Of a stretch of DNA of 64,000 nt, positions 1 to 8,896 are shown piece after piece. Location of the stretch: contig NZ_POIZ01000087.1 of the NCBI RefSeq assembly GCF_002960425.1, forward strand, positions 62,001 through 126,000, given 5' to 3'. Origin of the DNA: Streptococcus suis (GTDB lineage: Bacteria > Bacillota > Bacilli > Lactobacillales > Streptococcaceae). Each line of letters opens with the position of its first letter. Positions within the stretch are counted from its first letter, which is position 1. Made by a program: the position numbers and the translations under genes. The notes below the pieces were generated by a model, which worked only from the letters and a program-made list of their open reading frames with translations, searched no databases and was not told where the DNA came from.

Positions 1-683
1 TAGATGTCAACACGAAGATCTTTTGGATCGATATCGTATTCCACTTCTTCAACTTCTGGCATGATGAGGACAGTTGCTGTTGAGGTGTGGACACGACCTT
101 GGCTTTCTGTCACAGGGACACGTTGGACACGGTGAGCTCCTGATTCATACTTGAGTTTTGAATAAACGGATTGACCAGAGACCATGGCAACCACTTCCTT
201 GATACCGCCGACACCATTGTAAGACGCCTCCATGACTTCGAAGCGCCAGCCTTGACCTTCTGCATACTTTTGGTACATGGTCAAAAGATCTCCAGCAAAG
301 AGGGCGGCTTCATCTCCACCTGCAGCACCACGGATTTCCAAGATGATATTTTTATCATCGTTAGGGTCTTTTGGTAAAAGAAGGATTTTCAACTTTTCTT
401 CGTAAGCCTCTTTATCAGCCTTAGCTTGTTTGAGTTCTTCCTTAGCCATTTCCTCCAAGTCAGCATCACCAGAAGATTCTTTAATCATCTCTTCTGCATC
501 GATAATGTTTTGAAGAACAACCTTGTATTCGCGGTATGCTGTTACTGTATCACGAGTTGCAGCTTCTTCCTTAGACAACTCCATAAAGCGCTTGGTATCG
601 CTGACTACATCAGGGTCAGACAACAGTTCACCAAGTTCCTCGTAGCGATCTTCCACCGCCTGTAATTGATCATAGATGTTCAT
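1..683 (-). CDS. prfA: Peptide chain release factor 1 (partial, N-terminal 227 codons)
   Basis: Class I release factor that recognises UAA and UAG stop codons on the ribosome and triggers peptide release. The reading frame starts at an ATG at 681-683 ([17 protein letters not shown]) and runs off the left edge. Visible parts are the N-terminal helical domain and the conserved stretch [16 protein letters not shown], followed by [10 protein letters not shown] and [10 protein letters not shown]. The window ends ([13 protein letters not shown]) just before the catalytic GGQ loop, so that motif cannot be checked. It follows tdk on the same strand; tdk-prfA is a usual streptococcal order, with the methyltransferase prmC expected next outside the window. 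Confidence 0.97.
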   Translation of the reverse strand, partial: MNIYDQLQAVEDRYEELGELLSDPDVVSDTKRFMELSKEEAATRDTVTAYREYKVVLQNIIDAEEMIKESSGDADLEEMAKEELKQAKADKEAYEEKLKILLLPKDPNDDKNIILEIRGAAGGDEAALFAGDLLTMYQKYAEGQGWRFEVMEASYNGVGGIKEVVAMVSGQSVYSKLKYESGAHRVQRVPVTESQGRVHTSTATVLIMPEVEEVEYDIDPKDLRVDI

Positions 684-1068
684 AATTATAAGATATTAAG
701 GGCGTTAAACGAACAAAGCAAAAATAGGAGTTTTGACGAAGGACGAAACTGTCCTAGGAAAAACTATCTTTTTTGCACAGTTCGTAGCCCGTATTCAGTT
801 CCTTTCTAAATAATTGGAAAGAACACACTTCTTGTTAGCCTGTAGGGCGTGTTCAGTTCCTTTCTGTAATATGCAGGTCATGAAACAGGCACAGTTCGTA
901 GCCCGTATTCAATTCCTTTCTAAATATTTGACCGAACACACTTCCAGTTAGCTTCTAGGGCGTGTTCAGTTCCTTTCTGTAATATGTAGGTCATGAAACA
1001 GGCACAGTTCGTAGCCTGTTTTCAGTTTTCAAAAATCGTACCTTCAGCCTTTGAATTATAACCTTGGG
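684..1068. repeat. tdk-prfA spacer with a 113-114 bp tandem repeat
   Basis: This 385-base spacer has no gene. From 775 it holds two full copies of a 113-114 bp unit (775-888 and 889-1001) and the start of a third (1002 to about 1025). Each copy begins GCACAGTTCGTAGC. Within each copy the phrase TTCAGTTCCTTTCT (one copy has TTCAATTCC) occurs twice about 57 bp apart, so the array looks like four to five half-units. The bases before it (710-770) are not repeated here. Function unknown; it lies inside a probable tdk-prfA transcript. Confidence 0.8.
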
Positions 1069-1644
1069 TTACAATTTAATCTCCGGTGAAAAGTAATGTT
1101 TGCGGCAAACTGGGATGTAGGTTTCGTTTCCACCGATTTGAATCTGGGCACCTTCATAGGTTGGCTTGCCGTCTTGTGTTCGCAACACCATAGTCGCCTT
1201 TTTGGAACAATACTGGCAGATTGTTTTAATCTCATCCAATTTGTCAGCCAAAAGCAACAAATGTTTAGAGCCTTCAAAGAGCTCATTGCGGAAATCATTT
1301 TTCAAGCCAAACGCCATGACTGGTACACCTAGCTCATCCACCACTCGTGCCAAGTCATAGACATGATGACGGCGGAGAAATTGCGCTTCATCAATCAAGA
1401 CACAATAGGGACGTGGCTCCATCTTTTCGATATAGCCAAAAATATCCATCTCATCGTCAATGGCAACAGCCTCTCTTCTCATACCGATACGGCTAGAAAC
1501 AACGCCAAAGGCATCACGAGTGTCCAAGGCAGAGGTCATGATGACAACAGGCTTGCCTTGCTCTTCATAGTTATGGGCTACTTTAAGAATTTCAATGGTT
1601 TTACCAGAATTCATCGTCCCATATTTATAGTATAATTGAGCCAC
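1069..1644 (-). CDS. tdk: Thymidine kinase
   Basis: Salvage enzyme that phosphorylates thymidine to dTMP with ATP; cytoplasmic type II kinase. The 191-residue length is normal. A P-loop GTMNSGKT sits at residues 9-16, the IDEAQF motif at 84-89 (Glu86 the likely catalytic base), and a structural zinc site is formed by Cys143, Cys146, Cys180 and His183. It is the gene upstream of prfA on the same strand, separated by a 385-base repeat-bearing spacer. The start ATG at 1644 gives the expected MAQLYYKYG beginning. Confidence 0.97.
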   Translation of the reverse strand: MAQLYYKYGTMNSGKTIEILKVAHNYEEQGKPVVIMTSALDTRDAFGVVSSRIGMRREAVAIDDEMDIFGYIEKMEPRPYCVLIDEAQFLRRHHVYDLARVVDELGVPVMAFGLKNDFRNELFEGSKHLLLLADKLDEIKTICQYCSKKATMVLRTQDGKPTYEGAQIQIGGNETYIPVCRKHYFSPEIKL

Positions 1645-1705
1645 TTTTCACTTTCCAATCTTAAAATTTCACTCCTTCCATTTTATCATAATTTGACCAT
1701 TTAGG

Positions 1706-1740
1706 AAATAGAAAAACAAGCCCGTTTTGAGCTTGTTTGA
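1706..1740 (-). terminator. Rho-independent terminator of the 74-residue membrane protein
   Basis: On the minus strand an AAACAAGC arm (1731-1738) pairs with GCTTGTTT (1714-1721) and runs into a T-rich tract, directly after the stop of the gene ending at 1743. Confidence 0.8.
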
Positions 1741-1742
1741 TA

Positions 1743-1967
1743 TTAAGACCAGGGGAATGATAAGAAATTTCCGACACACTCAAAAATGATTTTAGCTACC
1801 TTTGGTTTCCACTTGTAGAGCATAACACATCCATAGATTAAGCTGAGGAAAGAAAAGGTAATCAATAAAGGTCCTTCCCATATACTCTTGGCAAAAACAG
1901 TTGCCACTAGATATAAAGATAATCCAGAGACTAGGAACGATAAAATCATACGGTATTTATAGGCCAT
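1743..1967 (-). CDS. Small membrane protein of unknown function (74 aa)
   Basis: I do not recognise a family. Starting at the ATG at 1967 the protein begins MAYKYRMILSFLVSGLSLYL and has two predicted membrane helices (about residues 7-27 and 33-51) and a basic C-terminal part (YKWKPKVAK). I chose this ATG rather than an in-frame one 12 codons upstream because GGAGGG lies at 1975-1980, seven bases before it, and because the upstream codons overlap the promoter at 1992-2020. It is monocistronic, with its own terminator. Confidence 0.7.
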   Translation of the reverse strand: MAYKYRMILSFLVSGLSLYLVATVFAKSIWEGPLLITFSFLSLIYGCVMLYKWKPKVAKIIFECVGNFLSFPWS

Positions 1968-1991
1968 GAGTATTCCCTCCTTCATAAAGGT

Positions 1992-2020
1992 AGCATAGCA
2001 CATAATGTAAACGTTGTCAA
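1992..2020 (-). promoter_or_regulatory. Promoter of the 74-residue membrane protein
   Basis: On the minus strand, a perfect -35 TTGACA (2015-2020), a 17-base spacer and a -10 TATGCT (1992-1997) preceded by TGTGC. It rules out the longer upstream start of the gene. Confidence 0.75.
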
Positions 2021-2054
2021 CAATTTACTTATAGAAAACAGGTAAGAAATATGC

Positions 2055-2060
2055 TATACT
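2055..2060 (+). promoter_or_regulatory. Extended -10 (TGCTATACT) toward the tautomerase gene
   Basis: TATACT at 2055-2060 preceded by TGC is an extended -10 on the plus strand; I see no good -35. Transcription from here would carry the whole repeat at 2076-2392 as a 5' leader of the tautomerase mRNA. Confidence 0.45.
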
Positions 2061-2075
2061 GAAAAGAGAAAAGTA

Positions 2076-2392
2076 TAGTCTTTTAGTTTACTTTTAGTAC
2101 TCGCTTCAAAGGTTTGGGGAACCTTTGAAGGCTGGAGATAGTGCGAACCAAGTTCGCTTCAAAAGCCGCAGGCATAACTCAATGCTTCCTTGTTTCTAGG
2201 TGACCAGCTGATGTACTTCGCTTTTTTGTTTTCAGGCTCAGGTACGAATAGTCCACTGGACTATTCGTATCCCCCAGACTGTTTCAATCAGGCAAGGCGA
2301 GTTCAAACACTCCAGTGGAGTGTTTGAAGTTGGAAATAGGGAAACGAAGTTTCCTCGTACGTCGAAGTAATAAAAGAAAAACTAAATGACGA
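2076..2392. mobile_element. BOX-like / MITE-like repeat with terminal inverted repeats
   Basis: The ends are imperfect inverted repeats: TAGTCTTTTAGTTTACTTTT at the left, and at the right a sequence whose complement reads GTCATTTAGTTTTTCTTTTA. A second copy lies at 49682-49899. Inside are several perfect hairpins: 2105-2129 (10-bp stem), 2143-2157 (GCGAAC/GTTCGC), 2244-2268 (11-bp stem), 2302-2328 (12-bp stem) and 2340-2354 (GGAAAC, GAA loop, GTTTCC). The last two are joined by GTTGGAAATA, a linker seen again in the other copies. It resembles pneumococcal BOX elements (boxB hairpin modules); exact family not determined. It fills most of the 403-base gap between genes. Confidence 0.75.
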
Positions 2393-2407
2393 TAAAGGAG
2401 AAACGAT

Positions 2408-2590
2408 ATGCCATTTGTACGTATTGATTTGTTTGAAGGACGCACGGAGGAACAAAAGATTGCCCTTGCGCGTGAAGTAACAGAGGTTGTATCTCGCAAT
2501 ACCAACGCACCAAAAGAAGCGATTCATGTCTTCATCAATGATATGCCTGAAGGAACCTACTACCCACAAGGTGAAATGAAACGCAAATAA
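2408..2590 (+). CDS. 4-oxalocrotonate tautomerase family protein
   Basis: Small tautomerase of 60 residues, beginning MPFVRIDLFEGR; after removal of Met, Pro1 is the family's catalytic base. The length and the conserved positions (Arg11 or 12 region, VFINDMPEGTYY) fit the 4-oxalocrotonate tautomerase-like family of hexamers. In streptococci the natural substrate is not established, so I give no pathway. AAAGGAG at 2394-2400 is a strong ribosome binding site, and it begins directly after the end of the repeat element, which therefore forms the gene's leader. It converges on lepA with a shared terminator. Confidence 0.85.
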   Translation: MPFVRIDLFEGRTEEQKIALAREVTEVVSRNTNAPKEAIHVFINDMPEGTYYPQGEMKRK

Positions 2591-2595
2591 GAGAA

Positions 2596-2630
2596 AACAC
2601 TCTTGCAACAAAATGCAGGAGTGTTTCTTT
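2596..2630. terminator. Bidirectional terminator between tautomerase and lepA
   Basis: AAACACTC and GAGTGTTT form an 8-bp stem about 16 bases apart, between the converging 3' ends of the tautomerase gene (plus) and lepA (minus). Confidence 0.7.
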
Positions 2631-2639
2631 GTATCAAGA

Positions 2640-4472
2640 TTATTTCTTATCGTCTTCATCCATGCTGAGAACACTGAGGAAGGCTTCTTGTGGTACTTCT
2701 ACGGAACCGATTGCCTTCATCCGTTTCTTACCAGCTTTTTGTTTTTCCAAGAGTTTGCGTTTACGGGAAACGTCACCACCATAACACTTGGCCAAAACGT
2801 TTTTGCGAAGGGCCTTGATGTCGCTACGAGCAATGATTTTCTGACCGATTGCTGCCTGGATTGGCACTTCAAATTGCTGACGAGGGATGATTTTCTTGAG
2901 CTTGTCAACGATGATTTTCCCACGTTCGTAGGCAAATTCCTTGTGGACGATAAAGCTGAGGGCATCGACCTTGTCACCATTGAGGAGAATATCCATTTTC
3001 ACCAACTTGGATGAACGGTATTCTGAAATCTCATAGTCAAAGCTAGCATAACCACGAGTGGATGACTTAAGCTTGTCAAAGAAGTCAAAGACAATCTCCG
3101 CAAGCGGAATTTGGTAGATGACATTGACACGGTTATCATCGATGTAATCCATGGTCACAAAGTCACCGCGTTTGCGTTGGGCCAATTCCATGACCGCACC
3201 GACGTATTCCTGCGGTACCATGATTTGTGCCTTAACGTAAGGCTCTTCGATAGTTGCAATCTTGGTTGGGTCTGGGAATTCGGACGGGTTGGCTACATCA
3301 ATCATTTCACCGTCTGTCATATTGACATGGTAGACTACCGACGGAGCTGTCATGATGAGATCAATGTTAAACTCCCGCTCAATCCGTTCTTGGATAACAT
3401 CCATGTGCAAGAGACCCAAGAAGCCACAACGGAAACCAAATCCTAGTGCTTGTGACGTTTCTGGCTCAAACTGCAAGCTAGCATCGTTGAGTTGGAGTTT
3501 TTCCAAGGCTTCACGGAGGTCATTGTACTTATTGGAATCGATTGGATAGATACCTGCAAAGACCATTGGATTCATCTGCTTGTAGCCTGCTAGTGGCTCG
3601 CTGGCAGGATTTTCCGCCAAGGTCACCGTATCACCGACACGGGTGTCAGCAACTGTCTTGATGGAGGCTGCGATGTAACCTACATCACCAGTCGCCAAGT
3701 AATCACGACCGATTGCTTTTGGTGTGAAGATACCGACTTCCGTCACATCAAAAGTCTTACCATTGCTCATCATCTGAATAGTATCGCCAGGTTTTACCAC
3801 ACCGTTGACGATACGAACTTGCAGGATAACCCCACGATAAGGGTCATAGACAGAGTCAAAAATCAAGGCTTGTAGCGGAGCAGCCACATCACCAGTCGGT
3901 GCTGGAACTTTCTCCACGATTTGCTCCAAGATTTCCTCGATACCAATACCAGCCTTAGCTGATGTTGGCACGGCTTCTGAGGCATCCAAACCAATCACAT
4001 CTTCGATTTCCTGACGGACACGCTCTGGATCTGCTGCTGGCAGGTCAATCTTGTTAATAATAGGCAAGATTTCCAAGTCATTATCCAGGGCCAGATAAAC
4101 GTTGGCCAATGTTTGTGCTTCAATTCCTTGAGCAGCATCTACTACCAGAATCGCACCCTCACAAGCAGCCAATGAACGCGAAACCTCATAGGTAAAGTCC
4201 ACGTGTCCAGGTGTGTCAATCAAGTGAAAAATGTAGGTTTCACCATCTTTGGCCTTGTAATTGAGCTGAACAGCGTTCAACTTAATGGTAATCCCACGTT
4301 CACGCTCCAGGTCCATGCTATCCAGTAACTGAGCCTGCATTTCGCGACTAGAAACTGTTTCTGTCTTCTCAAGAATACGGTCAGCCAAGGTTGATTTTCC
4401 ATGGTCAATATGGGCAATAATAGAGAAGTTCCGAATCTTCTCCTGTCGTTTTTTCAAATCTTCTAAATTCAT
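2640..4472 (-). CDS. lepA: Elongation factor 4 (LepA), ribosomal GTPase
   Basis: Translational GTPase that binds the ribosome and can back-translocate it or assist initiation under stress. The 610-residue protein has the full LepA layout: a GTP-binding domain with AHIDHGKST at residues 20-28, the switch [15 protein letters not shown] and NKIDLP motifs, EF-Tu-like domain 2, EF-G-like domains III and V, and the LepA-specific C-terminal domain ending [20 protein letters not shown]. All expected motifs are present. It is separated by a 237-base spacer with two long hairpins from ndk upstream. Confidence 0.98.
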   Translation of the reverse strand: MNLEDLKKRQEKIRNFSIIAHIDHGKSTLADRILEKTETVSSREMQAQLLDSMDLERERGITIKLNAVQLNYKAKDGETYIFHLIDTPGHVDFTYEVSRSLAACEGAILVVDAAQGIEAQTLANVYLALDNDLEILPIINKIDLPAADPERVRQEIEDVIGLDASEAVPTSAKAGIGIEEILEQIVEKVPAPTGDVAAPLQALIFDSVYDPYRGVILQVRIVNGVVKPGDTIQMMSNGKTFDVTEVGIFTPKAIGRDYLATGDVGYIAASIKTVADTRVGDTVTLAENPASEPLAGYKQMNPMVFAGIYPIDSNKYNDLREALEKLQLNDASLQFEPETSQALGFGFRCGFLGLLHMDVIQERIEREFNIDLIMTAPSVVYHVNMTDGEMIDVANPSEFPDPTKIATIEEPYVKAQIMVPQEYVGAVMELAQRKRGDFVTMDYIDDNRVNVIYQIPLAEIVFDFFDKLKSSTRGYASFDYEISEYRSSKLVKMDILLNGDKVDALSFIVHKEFAYERGKIIVDKLKKIIPRQQFEVPIQAAIGQKIIARSDIKALRKNVLAKCYGGDVSRKRKLLEKQKAGKKRMKAIGSVEVPQEAFLSVLSMDEDDKK

Positions 4473-4540
4473 GTTTCTTCCTCTACAAGAGTATTACTCT
4501 TTATTATATCAGAAATACCAAGAACTTGCCATAAGAAAAA

Positions 4541-4651
4541 CGGGAGTGGGAAAGAACTCCTACATTCATAGAAGAGTTCGTCTTCCCACCCCCGCAAAGT
4601 TGATTAGGACAGATTTGGAGTGTGAAACACGAACAAATCTGCCAATCAACC
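4541..4651. repeat. Two adjacent long imperfect hairpins in the ndk-lepA spacer
   Basis: The first arm GGGAGTGGG (4542-4550) pairs with CCCACCCCC near 4585-4593. The second hairpin (4599-4650) pairs AGTTGATTAGGACAGATTTG with CAAATCTGCCAATCAACC. Similar GGGAGTGGG-type hairpins are common intergenic repeats in streptococci and enterococci; whether this copy acts as a terminator or a processing site is not clear, as no T-run follows. Confidence 0.6.
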
Positions 4652-4709
4652 ACTGCGCTGAGATGTTGACATAAACTTTGAGTAGGATTGCTGTGGTTGA
4701 ACTGCTCTG

Positions 4710-5123
4710 CTATTTCCCCAACCATAAGGCGATTTCACGGTGAGCAGCTTCTATGCTGTCAGATCCGTGAACAACATTTGCCACAATACCATCAATTGGT
4801 GCAGTGGCGAAATCTCCTCGAATAGTTCCAGGTAAGGCATTGACTGGATTGGTAGCCCCCATCATATCTCGCCAAGATTTGACGACTTCAGGTCCTTCTA
4901 AAATCCCAGCAATGACTGGTCCGCTGGTCATGTAGTCAACCAAGAGCGGAAAGAAAGGTTTGTCTGTTAAATGCTCATAATGTTGAGCGACTAAGTCCTC
5001 CGTCGCTGTCATCATATTTAGGTCACGAATGACAAATCCACGACGTTCCACTCTGCTGAGAATTTGCCCAACCAGTCCACGTTTGATAGCGTCAGGTTTG
5101 ATAATGAAAAATGTTTGTTCCAT
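4710..5123 (-). CDS. ndk: Nucleoside diphosphate kinase
   Basis: Transfers the gamma phosphate from ATP to nucleoside diphosphates through a phosphohistidine. The 137-residue length is typical. Visible are the N-terminal [12 protein letters not shown] (Lys9), the LPGTIRGDF segment, and the active-site His119 in NVVHGSDS. It lies nine bases downstream of ysxC on the same strand and is probably the last gene of the thyA/folA-clpX-ysxC neighbourhood before lepA. Confidence 0.97.
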   Translation of the reverse strand: MEQTFFIIKPDAIKRGLVGQILSRVERRGFVIRDLNMMTATEDLVAQHYEHLTDKPFFPLLVDYMTSGPVIAGILEGPEVVKSWRDMMGATNPVNALPGTIRGDFATAPIDGIVANVVHGSDSIEAAHREIALWLGK

Positions 5124-5132
5124 AAAAACCTC

Positions 5133-5720
5133 CTAAATCTCACTCAGGATAGCATCCCAAGCCTGGTCATAACCATAGCGGGTTTCGGATGAAAAGACGA
5201 CAAATTGGTCATTTTTATCGAAATCCAATTTCTTTTTGATAATGGATTCATGCTTGTTCCATTTACCACGTGGAATTTTATCTGCCTTGGTCGCAACGAT
5301 GATGACTGGGATTTCATAGTATTTTAAAAACTCATACATTTGGACATCGTCAGCCGATGGCGCATGGCGCATATCAACCAAGCTAACGACCACGCGTAAA
5401 TTTTCACGACTGGTCAAGTATTCCTCAATCATCTTGCCCCATTTAGCACGCTCAGTCTTGGAAACCTTGGCATAGCCATAGCCTGGCACATCGACGAAAC
5501 GAATTTTGTCATCGATATTGTAAAAGTTTAACTGTTGGGTCTTACCTGGTTTTCCTGAAGTGCGGGCCAGATTTTTTCTTCCGAGCAAGGTATTGATGAA
5601 GGAAGATTTTCCGACATTTGATCGGCCAGCCAGGGCGATTTCAGGAATATCGTCATCAGGGTATTGGGCCTTTGAAACTGCACTCAGCAGAATTTCAGCA
5701 TTGTGTGTATTGATTTCCAT
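5133..5720 (-). CDS. ysxC: Ribosome biogenesis GTPase YsxC/EngB
   Basis: Essential GTPase that takes part in late assembly of the 50S subunit. The 195-residue protein is a single TRAFAC GTPase domain: P-loop GRSNVGKS at residues 32-39, the Thr-containing switch I near [18 protein letters not shown] at 77-82 and the base-recognition motif TKADK. It follows clpX on the same strand by 61 bases, the usual order in streptococci and bacilli, and precedes ndk. Confidence 0.97.
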   Translation of the reverse strand: MEINTHNAEILLSAVSKAQYPDDDIPEIALAGRSNVGKSSFINTLLGRKNLARTSGKPGKTQQLNFYNIDDKIRFVDVPGYGYAKVSKTERAKWGKMIEEYLTSRENLRVVVSLVDMRHAPSADDVQMYEFLKYYEIPVIIVATKADKIPRGKWNKHESIIKKKLDFDKNDQFVVFSSETRYGYDQAWDAILSEI

Positions 5721-5781
5721 TCTTTACCTCTCATAAATAAGGGGGAGAAAGCCAGTTGCTTATCACCCCTAATGATCATTT

Positions 5782-7008
5782 TTAGGCAGTTTCTAGCAAT
5801 GGTTTTTCCTTGCCATCTACTGCTGCTTTTGTCACTCGAACACGTTTGACGTCATCTTGACTTGGAACTTCAAACATGACATCCAACATGGTTTCTTCGA
5901 TAATAGAACGAAGTCCACGCGCACCTGTTTTCCGCTCAATCGCCTTCTCGGCAATAGCCAACAAGGCATCCTCATCAAAATCCAACTCTACATCATCGTA
6001 AGACAAGAGAGTTTGGTATTGTTTAACCAGAGCATTCTTAGGTTCTGTCAAAATACGCACCAAGTCCTCGGTTGTTAACTGGTCTAAGGCTGCAAATACA
6101 GGCAAGCGACCAATCAATTCTGGAATGATACCAAATTTTTGAATATCATCAGCAATGATGTGTTGCATGTAAGAATCTTTTTCATCAATGGCACGATTGT
6201 TTTGACCGAAACCGATGATTTTCTCACCTAGACGTTGCTTGACAATTTCCTCAATCCCGTCAAAAGCACCACCTACGATGAATAAAATGTTTTTGGTATC
6301 CACATGGATCATTTCTTGGTTAGGATGCTTGCGTCCGCCTTGTGGTGGAACGCTGGCAACTGTTCCCTCAATGATTTTCAAGAGAGCCTGTTGGACACCT
6401 TCACCCGAAACATCGCGGGTAATGGACACATTTTCACCTTTTTTGGCAATCTTATCAATTTCATCCACATAGATAATCCCTCGTTCTGCGCGGTCAATGT
6501 TAAAATCTGCCGCCTGCAAAAGCTTGAGGAGAATATTTTCTACGTCCTCACCGACATAACCCGCCTCAGTAAGAGCGGTTGCGTCCGCAATGGCAAATGG
6601 AACATTCAGACTTTTAGCCAAGGTTTGAGCCAAAAATGTCTTACCAGAGCCTGTTGGACCAATCATGAGAATGTTTGATTTTTGCAAATCAACATCGTTC
6701 TCATCACGGCTATCTTGGAAATTGATCCGTTTGTAGTGGTTGTAGACAGCAACTGCCAAGGCACGTTTAGCACGGTCCTGTCCAATGACATAATGATTTA
6801 AAATATTGAGCAATTCCTGTGGCTTTGGTGTATCCGCCAAGTCTGTCAATACTTCTTCTGCTAGTTCTTCACGAATAATTTCCTGTGCCAGTTCCACACA
6901 TTCATTACAAATAAAGACATTGTTTCCCGCAATGATTTTTTTTACTTCTTCTTGATTTTTCCCGCAAAATGAGCAATAAATCAATTCATGATTATGCTTA
7001 ACAGCCAT
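5782..7008 (-). CDS. clpX: ATP-dependent Clp protease ATP-binding subunit ClpX
   Basis: AAA+ unfoldase that delivers substrates to ClpP. The 408-residue protein has an N-terminal zinc-binding domain with Cys12, Cys15, Cys34 and Cys37, Walker A GPTGSGKT at 117-124, the pore loop GYVG at 150-153, Walker B with Asp182-Glu183, and a C-terminal small domain with the sensor-2 region [11 protein letters not shown]. Nothing is missing. It is preceded by a 57-residue membrane protein and folA, and followed by ysxC. Confidence 0.98.
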   Translation of the reverse strand: MAVKHNHELIYCSFCGKNQEEVKKIIAGNNVFICNECVELAQEIIREELAEEVLTDLADTPKPQELLNILNHYVIGQDRAKRALAVAVYNHYKRINFQDSRDENDVDLQKSNILMIGPTGSGKTFLAQTLAKSLNVPFAIADATALTEAGYVGEDVENILLKLLQAADFNIDRAERGIIYVDEIDKIAKKGENVSITRDVSGEGVQQALLKIIEGTVASVPPQGGRKHPNQEMIHVDTKNILFIVGGAFDGIEEIVKQRLGEKIIGFGQNNRAIDEKDSYMQHIIADDIQKFGIIPELIGRLPVFAALDQLTTEDLVRILTEPKNALVKQYQTLLSYDDVELDFDEDALLAIAEKAIERKTGARGLRSIIEETMLDVMFEVPSQDDVKRVRVTKAAVDGKEKPLLETA

Positions 7009-7029
7009 CTATCTCCTCTTTCATATCAC

Positions 7030-7203
7030 TTATCTAAACAAAAATCCATAAACTGCATGGATACTATTGACTAAATTGGTAAAAGCATTCAATAAAAATA
7101 ATATTGCTAAACCAAATCGTTTCTTTTTAAAGGCTTGAATTGCACAAAGAACGCATATTCCACATAGAAATGCTGTAAACAAACCGAATAAACTTCTCTC
7201 CAT
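7030..7203 (-). CDS. Small membrane protein between folA and clpX (57 aa)
   Basis: A 57-codon frame with ATG at 7201-7203 and TAA at 7030-7032, starting two bases after the folA stop and ending 21 bases before clpX. The protein begins MERSLFGLFTAFLCGICVLC and ends GFLFR. It has a first hydrophobic segment (residues 4-22), a basic patch AFKKKRFG, and a second hydrophobic segment (about 30-45). I know of similar short proteins at this position in other streptococci but no function. The tight packing suggests translational coupling with folA and clpX. It is too short for many gene callers. Confidence 0.75.
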   Translation of the reverse strand: MERSLFGLFTAFLCGICVLCAIQAFKKKRFGLAILFLLNAFTNLVNSIHAVYGFLFR

Positions 7204-7205
7204 GC

Positions 7206-7718
7206 CTATTTCTCTCTTCTTTTATAGTTTTTTATGATGAAATCAACGGGGTTGGCTTCATCTTTTGGACGAAACTGTTCACTTTGTAGCTGGAATTCTT
7301 CCATTGGAAAAGTTTCTGGGAAGAAACTATCACCTTCAAAATGCCCCTGAATATCTGTCACAATCAATTCTTCAATGTAGGGTGCGAAGGCAGTAAAAAT
7401 TTGTCCACCACCAAGGACAAACAAGGTTCCTTCTTGTTGATGGTACCAGTCCAGAACTTCTTCAACACCATGCAGGACTGTAATTCGATCACTCTCTACT
7501 TGATAGCTTTTATCGGTGGTCAATACTAAGGTATGTCGATTAGGAAGTGCACGTTTTCCCATGCCATCAAAGGTTATACGTCCCATCACCATTGCATGAC
7601 CAGTAGTCGTTTCTTTAAAATGAGCTAAGTCAGCAGGCAAAGACCAGGGCAATTTATCCCCTTTTCCAATCAAACCATTTTCATCTTGAGCCCAAATTGC
7701 CACAATCTTTTTTGTCAT
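7206..7718 (-). CDS. folA: Dihydrofolate reductase, with Leu at position 102
   Basis: Reduces dihydrofolate to tetrahydrofolate with NADPH, closing the cycle opened by ThyA. The 170-residue protein starts MTKKIVAIWAQDENGLIG and has LPW at 23-25, the acidic residue Asp30 and the cofactor loop GGGQIF at 103-108. The residue before the Gly pair is Leu102 (TLFVLGGG). By alignment it matches Ile100 of the pneumococcal enzyme (NLYIIGG), whose change to Leu gives trimethoprim resistance. The gene is followed at once by the 57-residue protein and clpX. An extended -10 TGATAGAAT lies at 7742-7750 on the minus strand. Confidence 0.97.
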   Translation of the reverse strand: MTKKIVAIWAQDENGLIGKGDKLPWSLPADLAHFKETTTGHAMVMGRITFDGMGKRALPNRHTLVLTTDKSYQVESDRITVLHGVEEVLDWYHQQEGTLFVLGGGQIFTAFAPYIEELIVTDIQGHFEGDSFFPETFPMEEFQLQSEQFRPKDEANPVDFIIKNYKRREK

Positions 7719-7741
7719 TTTCTCTCACTTTCCGTCCTATC

Positions 7742-7750
7742 ATTCTATCA
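7742..7750 (-). promoter_or_regulatory. Extended -10 of folA
   Basis: TGATAGAAT on the minus strand (TAGAAT at 7742-7747), about 24 bases before the folA start, with only a weak -35 (GTGAAT) 17 bases upstream. Confidence 0.45.
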
Positions 7751-7859
7751 AAAATTCATAAAAAATTCACTTACCAAGTAGGCCAAGCGCAAATTTTATA
7801 ACTAGAACCAATTCCTCAATTTTATATATTGTAGATGGACAAAACTCTACTTACTACTG

Positions 7860-7995
7860 TTTATTAAAATCGGACTTCAATTGCTCCAACACTTTGGGAC
7901 AGTGTTGAAGGTTGGAAAGTGAAACAGTTCGGGGAACTGTTTCAGCCCGAGCTTATAATTAAAGAAGCGAGGTAAAAGAACGAAGTTCTTCACTG
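7860..7995. repeat. Incomplete BOX-like hairpin repeat between thyA and folA
   Basis: Three hairpins in a row: 7888-7908 (CAACACT/AGTGTTG), 7922-7944 (GAAACAGTT/AACTGTTTC) and 7977-7991 (AAGAAC, GAA loop, GTTCTT), the first two joined by AAGGTTGGAAAG. This is the same arrangement as in the elements at 2076, 49682, 55464 and 59207, with different stem sequences. I find no clear terminal inverted repeats, so it looks like a partial copy. Nothing else is visible in the 286-base spacer apart from the folA -10. Confidence 0.65.
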
Positions 7996-8004
7996 CTAAT
8001 CCAG

Positions 8005-8844
8005 TTAAATCGCCAAGTCAAACTTCAATTGCGGTTTAACTGGATTATAATCCACTAGCTCAAAATCTTCTGCCCGAATATCAAAGAAATTGGTACCGTC
8101 TGGAACATTGAGGACCAAACGAGGCTCAATTTCTGAAGGCGTTCGACTGAGCAATTCTTCAGCCTGTTCAAACTGATTGTCATAGATGTGAAGGTTGTTG
8201 ATGAAATAGAAAAACTTCCCTAGCTTCCAACCAAAATGCTTGGCAATCATCATTTGAAGAGCGACATACTGCATGGCGTTGATATGGTGAGCCACTAACA
8301 TATCATTGGAGCGCTGAGTGAGAGTTGCATCAAGATAAATCTCTCCGTCCACTCGGCGAACATCAAACATGGTCTGGAAGGCGCATGGCAAAAGACCTGC
8401 GGATTGGTCGAAGGCCTCGTAATCCCACAAAGAAATCACATTGCGACGGTTCCAGGGATTTTCTTCCAGTTGCTTGAGGATTTTGGAAATGATGTCATGC
8501 TTTTTAACAATTGCACCATAGCGTTCACCGATGGTCCCTGTTCCATCTACTTCCCAGTCATTCCAATACTGGACACCGTATTTTTCCTGCAAGACGGATA
8601 AATCATTGGTCTGGTCTTGGTAAATCCAAAGAATTTCCTTGATGGCCGACTTGATTGGAATCGGTCTTAATGTAGTAATAGGGAACTCGCCCTTAGACAA
8701 ATCATACTCAGCAAAGGCGCCTGTAACGTACTTGGAATTGGCAACATTTCCATCCTTGTAACGAGGGCGAGCATTTTCGGAAAAAACGCCCTCTTCCATA
8801 ATCTTACGAATGTTTTCTTTAAAAATACTATCTGCTTTTGTCAT
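8005..8844 (-). CDS. thyA: Thymidylate synthase
   Basis: Methylates dUMP to dTMP using methylene-tetrahydrofolate and yields dihydrofolate, the substrate of the FolA encoded next. The 279-residue length is that of the common ThyA. Catalytic Cys154 is in [14 protein letters not shown], and the C-terminal block [15 protein letters not shown] and terminal FDLAI are present. The 3' end lies 14 bases from the last hairpin of the adjacent repeat. Confidence 0.97.
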   Translation of the reverse strand: MTKADSIFKENIRKIMEEGVFSENARPRYKDGNVANSKYVTGAFAEYDLSKGEFPITTLRPIPIKSAIKEILWIYQDQTNDLSVLQEKYGVQYWNDWEVDGTGTIGERYGAIVKKHDIISKILKQLEENPWNRRNVISLWDYEAFDQSAGLLPCAFQTMFDVRRVDGEIYLDATLTQRSNDMLVAHHINAMQYVALQMMIAKHFGWKLGKFFYFINNLHIYDNQFEQAEELLSRTPSEIEPRLVLNVPDGTNFFDIRAEDFELVDYNPVKPQLKFDLAI

Positions 8845-8864
8845 AATTTTAGTATAGCAAATTC

Positions 8865-8896
8865 TAGAAAAAAACTCCAGTTTTGAACTGGAGTTG
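8865..8896 (-). terminator. Terminator of the 8897-9490 small-protein pair
   Basis: On the minus strand AACTCCAGTT (8886-8895) pairs with AACTGGAGTT (8873-8882) and is followed by seven T, directly after the stop at 8897 and before thyA. Confidence 0.85.

Noticed and set aside
775-1025. Possible CRISPR array
   Set aside because: Units of 113 bp repeat in full with no unique spacers.
2284-2674. Minus-strand frames of 73 and 123 codons through the repeat and across the tautomerase
   Set aside because: They share FPISNFKHSTGVFELALPD-like peptides with a frame at 49689-49973 only because both run through the same repeat element; no ribosome sites.
4471-4725. Frames in the ndk-lepA spacer
   Set aside because: They cover the long hairpins on both strands and have no ribosome site or protein-like composition.
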